DNA of 64,000 nucleotides from Talpa occidentalis (GCF_014898055.3 NW_023604861.1:81130399-81194398); one strand, 5' to 3'. Numbered from the stretch's first letter, positions 12,640 to 23,942 are shown. Made by a program: numbers and translations. The notes: generated by a model not told the origin, from the sequence alone.

Positions 12640-13990
12640 TCATTTTTTCCACTAACTGCTTTCAAGATTTTTTCATTATCTTCAGTTCTCACTAGTTTAA
12701 TTGTGATGTGTCTGGGAACGGTTTTCTTTGACTTTATTCTATTTTGACTTTGCTGAGCTTAAATGTATAAATTTATGTCTTTCACAACATTTAGGGACTT
12801 CGCACCATTGTTTTTCAAAGATATTTTCTGCATCAGTCATTTTCTCCCAACCTTCTGGGACTTCAAATGACACAAATGTTTGGTGTTATCCCACATGTCC
12901 CTGAGATTCTAGTCATTGCCTTTTGAATCTTTCTTTTTGATATTCTTCAGATTAGATTATTACTATTGATCTGTCTTCAAATTTACTGATTCCTTAATCT
13001 CCATTGAGCTATTGAGCTCATCTTTTGAATTTTTATGACAGGTGTATTTTTCATTTAAAGCTATTTATTTGGCTCTTTTTAAAATTTGTATTCCACTGCT
13101 GAGAGCTTCTATCTATTCATTTATTTCCAGTGTATTTACCTTTACCTCATGGAACACAATTATTACAGCTGCTTTAAATTCTTTGATCATTCCATTAGTG
13201 TCCGGAGCCGCCTGGAGCTTGCGCCATGTTGCACATGTGCTCGATAAATTAGGTTTTTCGCCTTCGGAGAGACCCCTGCGCTCTCCTGTAAATCACGCGA
13301 GACTGAGAGGCATGATGGGAGGAGCTACAGGGGTATAAGAAAGGAACCGCAAGAGAGGGAGGAGGGACTGCGAGGAGACAGTAAGGAGATACGACAAGGG
13401 TTACTGCGAGAGGAGCAGAGAGAAGGCCAGGGAAGTAAGAAAGTCAGGGAAAAGAAAGACATGTAAAAGTAGGAAAAGGATAAAGGAAAAATAAAGAAGC
13501 AAACGCTAGCGTCAAGTTGTCAAGCCCCTCATTTCAATCCTCAGCCCTTCTCTTTCCGTGCCTCCGAATCCCGCGGGTCGGGACACAGCAGCTCAGGACT
13601 GACATCTTAATTGTCTTCTCCTTAAAACTTGGTCACATTTTCTAGGTGCTTTCTATGTGAAGAAATTTTAGGTTATATCCTGCAATCTGTCAATATTTTG
13701 TTGTTTAGATTTTGAGTCATGTTTAAATACTCTAGAGAATATTGATTTTGTGTGTTTGTTTCCATAGGCAATCACCCTTTTTAGGTTCCCACCACAAGTT
13801 CTGTTCTTCTCTCTCTGGTTTTGATGTCAGTTCCATTTTCAAAGTCTTTGCAAACTGCTTTGGGTCTGTCCTGCATGTATGCAGTTCAGAGATAAGACTG
13901 GAAGTTACACAGCTTCAGATACAGATTTAGAGTGATTCCCTTCTTTAGCACTTCCCTCTCTAAGATTCCCCCCACAGTATCTGTCCCACT
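12640..13990 (-). repeat. ancient L1 ORF1-region fragment, split by an LTR
   Basis: On the minus strand this is the ORF1 / 5' part of an old L1. The + strand has atgacacaaatgtttggtgt, tcccacatgtccctgagatt and ctattgatctgtcttcaaat, all decayed forms of that region. The match resumes after the LTR (13592 onward: gacatcttaattgtcttctc, ttggtcacattttctaggtg). No frame is preserved. The outer edges are approximate. Confidence 0.7.
13199..13585 (+). repeat. solo LTR, endogenous retrovirus (class II-like)
   Basis: This 387-bp unit interrupts an old L1. It begins TGTCC and ends GGACA, the inverted TG...CA ends of a retroviral LTR. It has a TATA-like box (tataag, 13334-13339) and a polyadenylation signal (aataaa, 13490-13495) followed by a short GC-richer end. 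The six bases on each side (cattag at 13193-13198, cagcag at 13586-13591) match at four positions, which fits an old 6-bp duplication typical of betaretrovirus-like elements. The start tgtccggagccgcc resembles class II LTRs. No internal viral genes are present, so it is the product of LTR-LTR recombination. Orientation comes from the TATA box and poly(A) signal. Confidence 0.8.
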
Positions 13991-14819
13991 GAGGTCCCCC
14001 TTTTCAAGTGTTCTAACCAGAGAAGTGGAATTTCTTTTGGAGTTTTGGCCACCACATTGGTGTCAGGCAGTTTTTCACTGAGTTCACCCTCAAGACAAAA
14101 CCAAGAGTATTAAAGGAGAAATATAAATAAGAATTTCCTCCATATTCTTTGAACTATATTTCAAAGGGACTTTTTTGGCCTTTTAGGTAATATCGCAGGC
14201 CATTTCCATATGACTGAGACCCACCCTCAGATTCAAGTCATGAGAGAAAAGAGGGAAGAAAAATGGAACTCACTTTTGTGTGGGTCATTCAGGTTTTAAC
14301 TGCCTTCCCAAGTTCATCTGCTTTGTCCTCATGTGTCCTCATTTTCAGAGTCCTCATGTGGTTGCTTTTTAATTTTGTTCAGAGTTTTGTTATAATTAGC
14401 AGGAGATAAAGCCAGTAGCAACTTTATTCCATCTTGTCCATTGTTACTTCCATTTAAGGTAAGGACACAGATTCACAGAGTTTAGATAACTTACTCATAT
14501 CAAATAAATAATAAAAATCACAGAACCATTATGATTCTGGATTCAGTACAACTCATGTGCTTTGCATTATGTCATGTTGGTTTTCTAAAATTTCTTAGCT
14601 TCATCTGATTGCAAAACGATTTAAAAATGATAACAAATTTTGTTACTTTCTTCATTAGCATAATAAACTATCTAATGTTAATTAGATAATAAAATAAATA
14701 AAATAAATTATTTTAGTGTTAACTAGTGCATATGATTCCCAGAAAATTCCTCATCTTTTTCTTGACCTTCATTTAAATACTTCAGATGTTTCATCATTTG
14801 GAAATGAGATCATTTCAAA

Positions 14820-16830
14820 GGAGTCCAACTCTTCCTTTAAAAGAAATCAGGAATAGATAGTCAATTTATTCAAATGCATTTTTGGCATCTATTGAGATGA
14901 TTATATATTTTTCTTTGACCAAGTAAAAGAGTGAAATGCATTAAAAAGATTTTTTTTAATATTGGATCATTCTTGCCTATCTTAATTGTATGTTATAAAA
15001 ATTGGATAGTGTAAATTATTTTTTTATTATACAATTGAAATTTTTATATTTTAATAAAAAATGAATTCTGTTTTCTTTTTGTTATTCAGAAGGTTGGCAT
15101 TAGTACTCATAATCATGATTGAGCTGCTATTGTTCTTTTTATGACTACCTTTAGTTATACAATTTTTTAGAATTGTTTTTACAATTAGGTTATTTCTTCT
15201 ACAATCTATTCTGATATAGGTTATAAAACAAAGATCCATCTATTTTCCCCAAGTGTTCAGTCAGTTTCATCTGCTAAGTAATATTTTACTGCCGATTTAA
15301 AAAACTGAGTTTTTTTTTTTTTTTAAGACTTATTTATTTATACAAGCACCGGGTGCAGTCAGAAGCGCGGGAGGGTGAGAGAATTCACCAGAGCCAGAGG
15401 GGAGAACAGAGCAGGCAGACTGGCGAAGTACACTGCTGAGGGGAGCAGCAGGTGGCAGAAGAGGTCTGTGTGCCATGTGGGACCCTCACCCCGCGGCCGC
15501 GGATTGAACCGGCGCTGCAGAGGCTGCTGGCAGCCTCGCAACCCAGCGCTCAACTGCTGCGCCACCGGGGAGGCCCAAAAACTGAATGTTTTAATAGACT
15601 TGGATCCATTTGCTGGGTTTCTATTCTGATGTATGTACTATTTGTTCTATTCTGCAGTTCTGTTGGTTCCTCTACAGGAATTACATTGTTTTACTTGGTT
15701 TTAACATATGGCTCACCAGTCCCTTCTCAATTCTAATTTTGGGTGAAAATCTTCCTCATTATTTGTGGGTTTTTTTCCCCTACAATGTGCTTTTCACATA
15801 ATTTTTTCTGTTCCAAATATTCTTGGGGTTTTTATCTGAATTGTATAAAAAGTGCAGAGTAACCTTAGCAAAATGGTGCTGCATTTTTATAATATCTATT
15901 TTCTTATTAAAGGATAAATCACTTCTCTTTCATGTCCCTCAGTAAGATTTTATTATTTTCTTCAGGTCAGTTCCCCATAGGATTTATTAAACTTATTGCT
16001 AGGCAGTTTAAATTTTCTCTTCCATTAATTTATTTTCTGGTTTTTTTTTCTCAAATTATTATGATTTAATATAGAGCAGTGAACCTGTACTTTGGGGTCC
16101 GTGGCTTTTTATTGAACCCTATAAAATAAATTTTAAAAATTTGCAAGTCAGGGAGATTATGGTTTGTATCAGAAGAAGACTATGTCAATAGTCTTGACTA
16201 AAATTTTCAAGCTTTACTGCAAATGACTTGTATTTTACAGTTATGTGTTTTATGGTACATTGACTTCATAGAGATGTTTTATCATTATATTGAGGAATTA
16301 TTCTTAATGCTAGTTTAAAAAATTTATCTGAAATTAATTAACTTATATTAAATACATTTTTGCCATATAAAGGTAATTATATTTTTCTTTTATTTCCTTT
16401 TTCCTCTCCATCTGAAAATTTTATTTTATTTTTTTAAATCAAAAGATTTCCTGATGAAACACTACTCTGACATTCCTGGAATACATTTTATTTATCATAG
16501 TTTATTCTTTTATTATAGTTATGGATTTGATTTAATGTAAGTGGGATATTGCTTATCAATATTTAATATTAAGAGTATTCAGTTATTTTAGTTTATATAT
16601 ACAATATTGCCATGTTTGGGGTAAAAAGATTGTGCAAGTTTTTGGTTTATTTTTTTTATTTTTCTCAATTTCTAGAATCATTTCATTATTTCAAAAATGT
16701 GATTTATATAATCTCTACTTTTTAAATTTACTATTTTAGCGGTAAACAAAATAATAAATTTATTAATTTTTGTTGGTGGACTAATATATGATCAAATTGT
16801 GCTCACCATCCAGGGATGTTAGAGATTTTG
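14820..16830 (-). repeat. patchwork of ancient L1 ORF2 fragments
   Basis: These are decayed minus-strand L1 pieces interrupted by a SINE at 15311-15576. The + strand has atttttggcatctattgaga with tgattatatatttttctttg (14879-14920), a tctattctgatgtatgtact block (15621), and aaatttcctgat / gacattcctggaatac near 16445-16485. All are relics of the reverse-transcriptase region. Edges and continuity are uncertain; the sequence is very AT-rich. Confidence 0.55.
15311..15576 (-). repeat. tRNA-related SINE, subfamily B, full length
   Basis: The reverse copy runs from a T-run to gcgccaccggggaggccc. The flanking repeats aaaaactgagt (15300-15310) and aaaaactgaat (15577-15587) differ at one base. Many CpGs are retained (ccccgcggccgcgg near 15489), indicating recent insertion. 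Confidence 0.92.
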
Positions 16831-16876
16831 TATACTTAGATGAATTAAAGTTTTAATATAAGAAATATATTGATTA

Positions 16877-17160
16877 TGGGCCTCCCCTGGTGGTGCAGGC
16901 AGTTGAGCGCAGCGCTGTGAAGCTGTCTGCAGCCTCTACAGCGTGGGTTCGATCCCCACAGGCCGGCGAGGGTCCCACATGGTGCGGCAGATCTCTCCTG
17001 TCTCGCCGCTGCTCCCCTCAGCAGTGTATTTTGTCAGTCTGCCTGTTCTGTTCCCCACTCTGTTTCTGGTGAATCCTCTCACCCTCCCGCGCATCTGGCC
17101 TGTGCCCCGGTTCTTGTATGCATGAATAAATAGATCTTTAAAAAGAAAAAAAGAAAAAAT
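16877..17160 (+). repeat. tRNA-related SINE, subfamily A, full length
   Basis: It reads gggcctcccctggtggtgca through an intact B-box-like gtgggttcgatccc to ttgtatgcatgaataaatag, tcttt and an A-rich tail. The 12-bp repeat atatattgatta flanks it at 16865-16876 and 17161-17172. It is one of the best copies for defining subfamily A. Confidence 0.93.
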
Positions 17161-17759
17161 ATATATTGATTAAATTAATATATTTTATAAATATTTGTGT
17201 TTACTATAAAGATAGTGAGATATTTTAACACTTTCACCATGTTTTATTTGAATCTCCAACATGTTGCTTTATAATTTATACATATATGTACATATATTTC
17301 CTTTCCATTTCTCAAAGTTTGTACTTTATTTTATTCTTCAATTTATCAGTGGACTGAGTCTTTTTTTAGGTAAAATTTTCCGGAAGATTATGTGAATATT
17401 AAGTTTTCTAAGTTCCTACTTGAGAATTGTTGTTATTCACCTCCAGATAAGTAACCTCTTCCCCTAAATTTACTATAGACATTGACACAACATCAGTTTG
17501 CATACATTAGAAAAAGGAGGGATGCCAATTTAGCATATTTCTCTTTTGCAGGAAGGCTTTTTTCTCCTGAATACTTAGGAAAAAATTTTCTTTACCTTTG
17601 GAATTAAAAAAATAGTCATGAAAATTTATGTAGGGGTATGTCCTTTCATTAATTATGCATTATACTTTGTATAGGTCTTTGGTAATTTCATCCAACAACT
17701 TAATAAACTTCTGCATCTTAAGAAAATGTTTTTATTATTTCTTATTATTACTTTTACTT

Positions 17760-17775
17760 AGTATATTGGATTCTT
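17760..17775 (+). repeat. left TSD of full-length L1
   Basis: The sequence agtatattggattctt is repeated exactly at 23927-23942. It marks the 3' (poly-A) side of the minus-strand L1. Confidence 0.97.
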
Positions 17776-17790
17776 TTTTTTTTTTTTTTT

Positions 17791-17810
17791 ACTTGTTGTT
17801 TATTTATTTA
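17791..17810 (-). other. 20-nt interruption of the L1 A-tail
   Basis: On the + strand, acttgttgtttatttattta separates an outer T-run (17776-17790) from an inner one (17811-17822). In L1 sense this is A12, then taaataaataaacaacaagt, then about A15, then the TSD. It may be a short 3' transduction or a drifted A-tail. Confidence 0.7.
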
Positions 17811-17997
17811 TTTTTTTTTTTTAAATATTAAATTTTATTTCTATATTCCCCCATACAATTGCAAACGCCCCATTCTGACCCCAATCCTTCCCCTCCCGCC
17901 CCCCACCCCCCAAAAAGTGTCTCTGGTTCATAGTTTTTTTGTTGATTTTGATTTTCACTTTCTTATATTCATTTTCCTGGTCCCTTATTTAAGTTTT

Positions 17998-20900
17998 CTA
18001 GATTCCTGCTATGAGTGAGACCATCCGGTATTTTTCTTTTTCTTTTTGGCTTATTTCACTGAGCATGATCCCTTCCAGCGCCATCCATGTTGCTGCAAAT
18101 TGCATGTGTTTATCTTTTTTGAATGCTGAGTAATATTCCATGGTATATATGTACCACATCTTCTTGATCCAGTCATCTATTTTTGGGCATTTGGGTTGTT
18201 TCCAAAGCTTAGCTATTGTAAACAGTGCTGCTATAAACATAGGAGTGCAGGTGCTCTTTGGAATTGATGTTTCTGTGTCCTTTGGGTAAATACCTAGGAG
18301 TGGAATTGCTGGATCATATGGAAGCTCTATGTTTAGTAGGTCCAGAAATCTCCACACAGCTCTCCATAGTGGTTGGACCAGTTTGCACTCCCACCAACAG
18401 TGCACAAGAGTTCCTTTTTCTCCACATCCTCGCCAACATTTGTTGTTGCTAGTTTTTTTAATATGTGCCATTCTCACTGGTGTGAGATGGTATCTCATGG
18501 TAGTTTTGATTTGCATTTCCCTGATTACAAGTGATGTTGAACATTTTTTCATATGTCTGTTGGCCATTTTCATTTCCTCTTCAGAGAAGTTTCTTTTTAG
18601 CTCTTCTGCCCATTTTTTGACTGGATTATTTTCTTTGTTGTTGCTGAGTCTCATCAGCTCTTTGCAGATTTTTGTGATCAGTCCTTTATCATTAGTGTTG
18701 GGTGCAAAAATGTTCTCCCAGTTGGTGGGGTTTCTCTTTGTTTTTGTTATTGTCTCTTTTGCTGTGCAGAAGCTCTTTAATTTGATGTAGTCCCAGCTGT
18801 TTATCTTTGCCTTCACTATCACTGCTTTGGGTGATGTGTCTGTAAAGATGTCTTTGATGTGCAAATCCCGTAGTGTTTCGCCTATATTTCCTTCTATGTA
18901 TTTTATGGTTTCAGGTCTTATGTCTAGTTCTTTAATCCATTTTGAGTTGATTTTTGTGTATGGTGTGAGGTAGTGGTCAAGCTTCATTCTTTTGCATGTA
19001 GCGACCCAGTTTTCCCAGCACCATTTATTGAACAAACTTTCTTTGCTCCAATGCATAGTCTTTGCTCCTTTGTCAAAGATTAGTTGACCATAAATCTGTG
19101 GGTTTATTTCTGGATTTTCTATTCGATTCCATTGGTCTGTAGGTCTGTTCTTGTTCCAATACCATGCAGTTTTGATGATTATGGCTTTGTAGTATAGTTT
19201 GAAGTCTGGGAGTCTGATGCCTCCATTCCCTTCTTTTTTCAGGAGAGCTTTGGCTATTCGGGGTTTTTGGTGATTCCATATGAATTTCATCAATAATTGT
19301 TCTATTTCTTTGAAGAATGCCATTGAGATTTTGATTGGAATAGCATTGAATCTGTATATTGCTTTTGGTAGGATGGCCATTTTAATAATGTTTATTCTTC
19401 CAATCCATGAGCAGGGGATGTCTTTCCATTTCTTTGTGTCTTCTTCTATTTCTTTTAACAGTGTTTTATAGTTTTCTTTGTATAGGTCCTTTACCTCTTT
19501 TGTTAGATTTATTCCCAAATATTTGATTTTTTTTGTTTCGATAATAAAAGGGGTGGTTTTTTTGATTTCTTCTTCTTCAGATTTATTGTTTGTGTATAGG
19601 AAGGCTACTGACTTTTGCGTGTTGATTTTGTATCCTGCCACTTTACTGAATTGATTGATGAGTTGAATTAGTTTTTCTGTGGAGATTTTGGGGTTCTCTA
19701 TGTATATTATCATATCATCCGCAAATAGTGATAGTTTGACTTCTTCTTTTCCTATTTGGATTCCTTGGATGTCTTTCTCTTGTCTTATTGCTCTGCCTAG
19801 GACTTCCAGTATTATATTGAAAAGCAGTGGTGAGAGTGGACATCCTTGTCTTGTTCCAGATCTTAATGGAATTGCTTTCAGCTTTTCACCATTGAGAATG
19901 ATACTGGCTGTTGGCTTGTCATAGATGGCCTTTATGATGTTGAGGTATGTTCCTTGTATCCCCAGAATTTCAAGGGCTTTTATCATGAATGGGTGTTGCA
20001 CTTTGTCGAAAGCTTTCTCAGCATCTATTGATATTATCATATGGTTTTTATATTTCTTTTTGTTGATGTGTTGGATAACGTTGATTGATTTTCGGATGTT
20101 AAACCATCCTTGTGCCCCTGGAATGAATCCAACTTGGTCGTGGTGAATTATCTTATGGATACATTGTTGGATTCTGATAGCTAAAATTTTATTGAGGATT
20201 TTTGCATCAGTGTTCATTAGGGAGATTGGCCTATAGTTTTCCTTTTTTGTGTTGTCCTTATTCGGTTTTGGTATTAGTGTAATATTGGCTTCATAGAACG
20301 TGTTTGGTATTGTCCCTTCCTTCTCAATTTTTTGGAAGAGTTTGTGAAGGATAGGCACTAATTCGTCTCTGAATGTTTGGTAGAATTCATTTGTAAATCC
20401 ATCAGGTCCTGGGCTTTTGTTTTTGGGGAGGTTTTTGATTACCATTTCAATTTCACTAATTGTAATTGGTCTGTTTAGGTGTTCTATTTCTTCTTTATCT
20501 AGCTTTGGGTGATTGTAGAGTTGTAGGAATTTGTCCATCTCCTCTAGATTGTTGAACTTGTTTCCATATAACTGTTCATAGTAGTTACTGATTATTCTTT
20601 TGATTTCTGCTGTGTCCGTTGTGATTTCTCCTCTTTCATTTATGATTCTGTGTATTTGTGCTTTCTCCCTTTTTTCCTTTGTGAGCCTGGCTAGGGGTTT
20701 GTCTATTTTATTTATTTTTTCAAAGAACCAGCTCTTGGTTTCATTGATCTTTTGGATTGTTTTTTTAGTTTCAATTTCATTTATTTCTGCTTTGGTTTTT
20801 ATTATTTCTTTTCTTCTACTGGTTCTGGGGTTTTTTTGTTGTTCTTTTTCTAGATCTTTGAGCTTCGAGATTAGGTTGTTTCTTTGAGTTCTTTCTTGTT

Positions 20901-21821
20901 TTTTGATGTGAGCTTCTATTGCTATATATTTTCCTCTTATTACTGCTTTTGCTGCAACCCATACATTTAGGATATTGGTGTCCTCCTTGTCATTCAATTC
21001 AAAGAATTTTTTAATTTCTTCTTTGATCTCCTCGTTAGTCCAGTGGTCTTCCAGTAGTGTGGCTTTTAATCTCCATGAGGTAGGATAGTTCCTTGCCTTC
21101 TTTTTATGATTTATTTCTAGTTTGATGCTTTCGTGGTCAGAAAAGATGGTTGGTATGATTTCAATCTTGGTGTATCTGTTGATGTTTGTCTTGTGCCCCA
21201 GTATGTGATCGATCCTGGAGAATGATCCGTGTGCGCTTGAGAAAAATGTGTACTCCGTTTTTTTGGGTTTAGTGTTCTATAGATGTCTGTTAAGCCCAAA
21301 TGCTCTAGGTCCTTATTTAGAGCTTTAGTTTCTTTACTTATTTTTTGTCTTGTTGATCTATCCATTGTTGATAGTGGTGTGTTGAAGTCTCCCACTACAT
21401 ATGTGTTTTCTCTGATGTCTGTTTTCAGAGAGGACAACAGTTGTCTGATATATTTTGGTGCTCTTTCGTTTGGTGAGTATATGTTAATGAGTGTTATTTC
21501 TTCTTGAAGTATTGTCCCCTTAATCATAATGTAGTGACCATTGGGGTCTCTTTTTATTTTTTTGAGTTTGAAGTCTGTTTTATCTGATATAAGTATAGCT
21601 GTTCCTGCTTTCTTTTTTGGCCCATTTGCTTGTAGGATTGTTTTCCATCCTTTGACTTTGAGCCTATTTTTATCTTTTGTAGCTAAATGTGTTTCCTGGA
21701 GACAGCAAAAGGTTGGGTTTTGTTTCTTAATCCAGGCTGCAACTCTGTGTCTTTTTATTGAAGAGTTTAGTCCATTTACATTTAGAGTTAATATTGATAT
21801 GTTAGCATCTGTATTTGCCAT
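17998..21821 (-). pseudogene. ORF2p: L1 ORF2 (endonuclease / reverse transcriptase), single frameshift
   Basis: The frame starts at an ATG (complement of 21819-21821) and stops at the complement of 17998-18000. An endonuclease part (about 21821-21260) opens with ILTLNVNGL and contains QETHL and GDFNT. One missing base in an A-run at about 21257-21263 shifts the frame. Downstream sequence stays open to the stop, with no other break. The reverse transcriptase FADD catalytic motif is at 19714-19725. A C-terminal cysteine motif (C-x3-C-x7-H-x4-C) is encoded near 18388-18441. The total length corresponds to about 1,274 codons if the base were present, which is the normal L1 size. As it stands the frame makes only a truncated endonuclease. 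Confidence 0.95.
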
Positions 21822-21894
21822 TATGTTTGTCTTTCCTTTGATTTTATTTATTTATTCTTTTAATAACTTTTTTTTTTTCGGTCTTCTTTCGTTG

Positions 21895-22923
21895 TTATTC
21901 GTCCCTCTGAGGTTCTGGCTTTAGGATTCCTTGTAGTATTTTTTGGAGTGGGGGTTTAGTCGCAATGAAATTCCGGAGTTTCTCTTTGTCTGGGAAGGTC
22001 CATATTCTTTCTTCATGGAGGAAAGAGAGCTTTGCGGGATAGAGTATTCTTGGTTGGCATCTGTTTTCTTGGAGTCTGTTGACTATGTCCCTCCACTCTC
22101 TCCTTGCCCGTAGTGTTTCTTCAGAGAAGTCTGATGTCAGCCTGATTGGTTTTCCTTTGAATGTTATCTGTTTCTTCCCTCTTGTCAGCTTCATTATTTT
22201 TTCCTTGTCCTGGATTCTTGGGAGCTTTACTATTATGTGTCTTGCTGTGTTTTTCCTTTCGTCGTGGAAGTTTGGTGTTCTTCTTGCTTCTTGTATATCA
22301 ATTTTCAGCTCCTTCTTCTCATTTGGGAAGTTCTCTTCAATTATATCCATGAATATTTTCTCTGTTCCTACATCTCTCTCCTCTCCTTCTGGAATTCCTA
22401 TAACTCTTAAATTTCCTTTCCTCATGGAGTCAGATAGTTCCCGAAGTCTTTCTTCATTCTTTTTCCTTCGAACTTCTCTTTCCTTTTCTGTTTTGGTTCT
22501 TTTTATTTCTGTGTCTTCAAGATTACTTATTCGTTCTTCCATTTCATCTATTCTGCTTTCATTGCTTTTCCCAGAGTTCTTTAGTTCCTCCATTAATTCT
22601 TTGATCTCCTGCATTTCTCTTACTTCCCTCTTTAGGGACTCAATTTCCTTCTTCTGATCTATCACTTTTTTAATCATGGCAATTTTAAATTCTCTTTCTG
22701 GAAGGCTCAGAAGTTCTTCCAAGTTGCTGTCGTTGCAATCTGGGGAGTGGTTTTCTTTTTGTGGTGTGCTTCTTTCCTGAGGAGTTTTTAGGTTGCGTGT
22801 GGTTCTTCTACTCCCTACTGTCTGTTTTCTAATTTGTCGTATGCGTTGGGACACTGTGTTGCTCGGACTGACTGACATCTTGGGTGAACTTCTCCGCTCC
22901 CCTCTGGCTCTTCCAGGAGCCAT
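21895..22923 (-). CDS. ORF1p: L1 ORF1 RNA-binding protein, intact
   Basis: This 342-residue open frame encodes the L1 nucleic-acid chaperone that coats L1 RNA as a trimer. Visible parts are a basic, Ser/Pro-rich N-terminus (1-65), a heptad-rich charged coiled coil (about 80-165), an RRM starting near NLRVIGIPEG (171-180), and a C-terminal domain with the conserved ARREWRDIV and ILYPAKLSF motifs (about 266-342). A second Met at residue 16 could also be a start; the first gives the full-length frame. It lies 73 bp upstream of ORF2, as is usual in L1. No stop or frameshift is present. Confidence 0.95.
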   Translation of the reverse strand: MAPGRARGERRSSPKMSVSPSNTVSQRIRQIRKQTVGSRRTTRNLKTPQERSTPQKENHSPDCNDSNLEELLSLPEREFKIAMIKKVIDQKKEIESLKREVREMQEIKELMEELKNSGKSNESRIDEMEERISNLEDTEIKRTKTEKEREVRRKKNEERLRELSDSMRKGNLRVIGIPEGEERDVGTEKIFMDIIEENFPNEKKELKIDIQEARRTPNFHDERKNTARHIIVKLPRIQDKEKIMKLTRGKKQITFKGKPIRLTSDFSEETLRARREWRDIVNRLQENRCQPRILYPAKLSFLHEERIWTFPDKEKLRNFIATKPPLQKILQGILKPEPQRDE

Positions 22924-23926
22924 CTCTGTCTTCTGGGGGAGCTTTCTGCTGGTTTTAGGCAGTTTTTACTGAAGAAATGTCCCTGTTCTCAAATGGCGAA
23001 GCAGGATGCAGTCCCTGCGCCTCCGGTTTCAGGCACACTCTTCTGCGCACCCGGTCTGCCCCGGACGTGGGTGCCTGCTCCCTCTGTGGGCTCAGACTGC
23101 TGGTCGGAAGGGGCCTGGCGTGGAATAACTTCCCGGCTGGCCACTGGGTCCTCCAGAAACCTTCTGCCCTTTTCAAGCAGACTTAAGAAATGTCCTGTTT
23201 TATAGGGTGTTAGTGACTTTTTTTTTTCTGGTCGCTAGGTGGCGCCAGAGATCTCTCCTATTGTCCTTGGGGGGCTGTTTTTCGCCTCCCCCCACCCCGT
23301 GGGACAGAGAACAGAGCGGGAATGGTAGGGTACACCTCAACAGCTTTGGGGTGCTGTGTCTGCCTTGTGCCCCACCGTCGTGGAGAAACCACGCCCCGAA
23401 TTTTCGTGCCCCGGGTCTCAGTTCAAAGCCCTCAGGTCCAGGACGCGGGCTGTAGCCCAGTTCAGTGGCGCGGGAATGGCGCCTTTTGCACCCGGCTCCC
23501 GTGCCTGGGCGCCTGGTTCCTGCTTACTCAGGGAGGGACCTTCACCTCAGTGAGGACCTCCGTGCGTCTCCCCGCAAGCCTAGGTCGTCTCCCCGCCAGC
23601 CTAGGTCACAGGCGCGGGGACCTGGGCAGCGGCGATCCAGGTCTGCACTTGCTTTTCAAGCGCGCCAGGCGCGCCGCGTTTCCCGCGCAGGCTTACCGGC
23701 AGCCCGGGCTGTGTGCGCGTCTCCCGGGGTCTTTGTTCTTCTGTAATGGCGCCCGGAGCCGTTCGCTCACCGCCGCGGCGGATCCTGCAGGGTTCGCCTC
23801 AGCTCCCGTTCACGGGGTGTGGTGGCTGCAATAGTTCCTTTCCGCTCACAGTCCCGCTTGCTGCGTCGTTTGTTCTTGTCGGTTGTTTTGGTTTGTTGTT
23901 TCCTCCTCTCTGCTGGTCGGAGAGTC
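22924..23926 (-). promoter_or_regulatory. L1 5' UTR / internal promoter, CpG-dense
   Basis: About 1 kb of GC-rich DNA in an AT-rich intron. CpGs are dense around 23560-23800 (for example ggcgcgccgcgtttcccgcg). In mammalian L1s this region contains an internal RNA polymerase II promoter and often an antisense one. A 21-bp tandem duplication (cgtctccccgcaagcctagg unit) lies at 23565-23585 and 23586-23606. The L1 5' terminus reads gactctccgaccagcagaga on the minus strand. The antisense (+) strand is open for 170 codons at 23322-23834. Promoter activity is inferred from the family, not seen. Confidence 0.75.
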
Positions 23927-23942
23927 AGTATATTGGATTCTT
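23927..23942 (+). repeat. right TSD of full-length L1
   Basis: An exact copy of 17760-17775 (agtatattggattctt), abutting the 5' end of the L1. Confidence 0.97.

Larger units (their letters stand above)
17776..23926 (-). mobile_element. L1: full-length young L1 retrotransposon
   Basis: This 6.15-kb LINE-1 lies on the minus strand and is bounded by a perfect 16-bp TSD. In L1 order it has a CpG-rich 5' UTR (23926-22924), ORF1 (22923-21895), a 73-bp spacer, ORF2 (21821-17998), and a 3' UTR with a G-rich polypurine tract (C-rich on + at 17868-17912), an aataaa-type signal and an A-tail. ORF1 is intact; ORF2 lacks one base. Unmutated CpGs, the exact TSD and the open frames indicate a recent insertion. 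L1s copy themselves by nicking DNA and reverse-transcribing their RNA at the nick, and they also mobilise SINEs in trans. Other L1 copies in the window are truncated relatives. Confidence 0.97.

Noticed and set aside
18258..22657. Many + strand open frames across the L1
   Set aside because: They are antisense shadows of the L1 ORF1 and ORF2 frames, and the same ones recur in the truncated copies.
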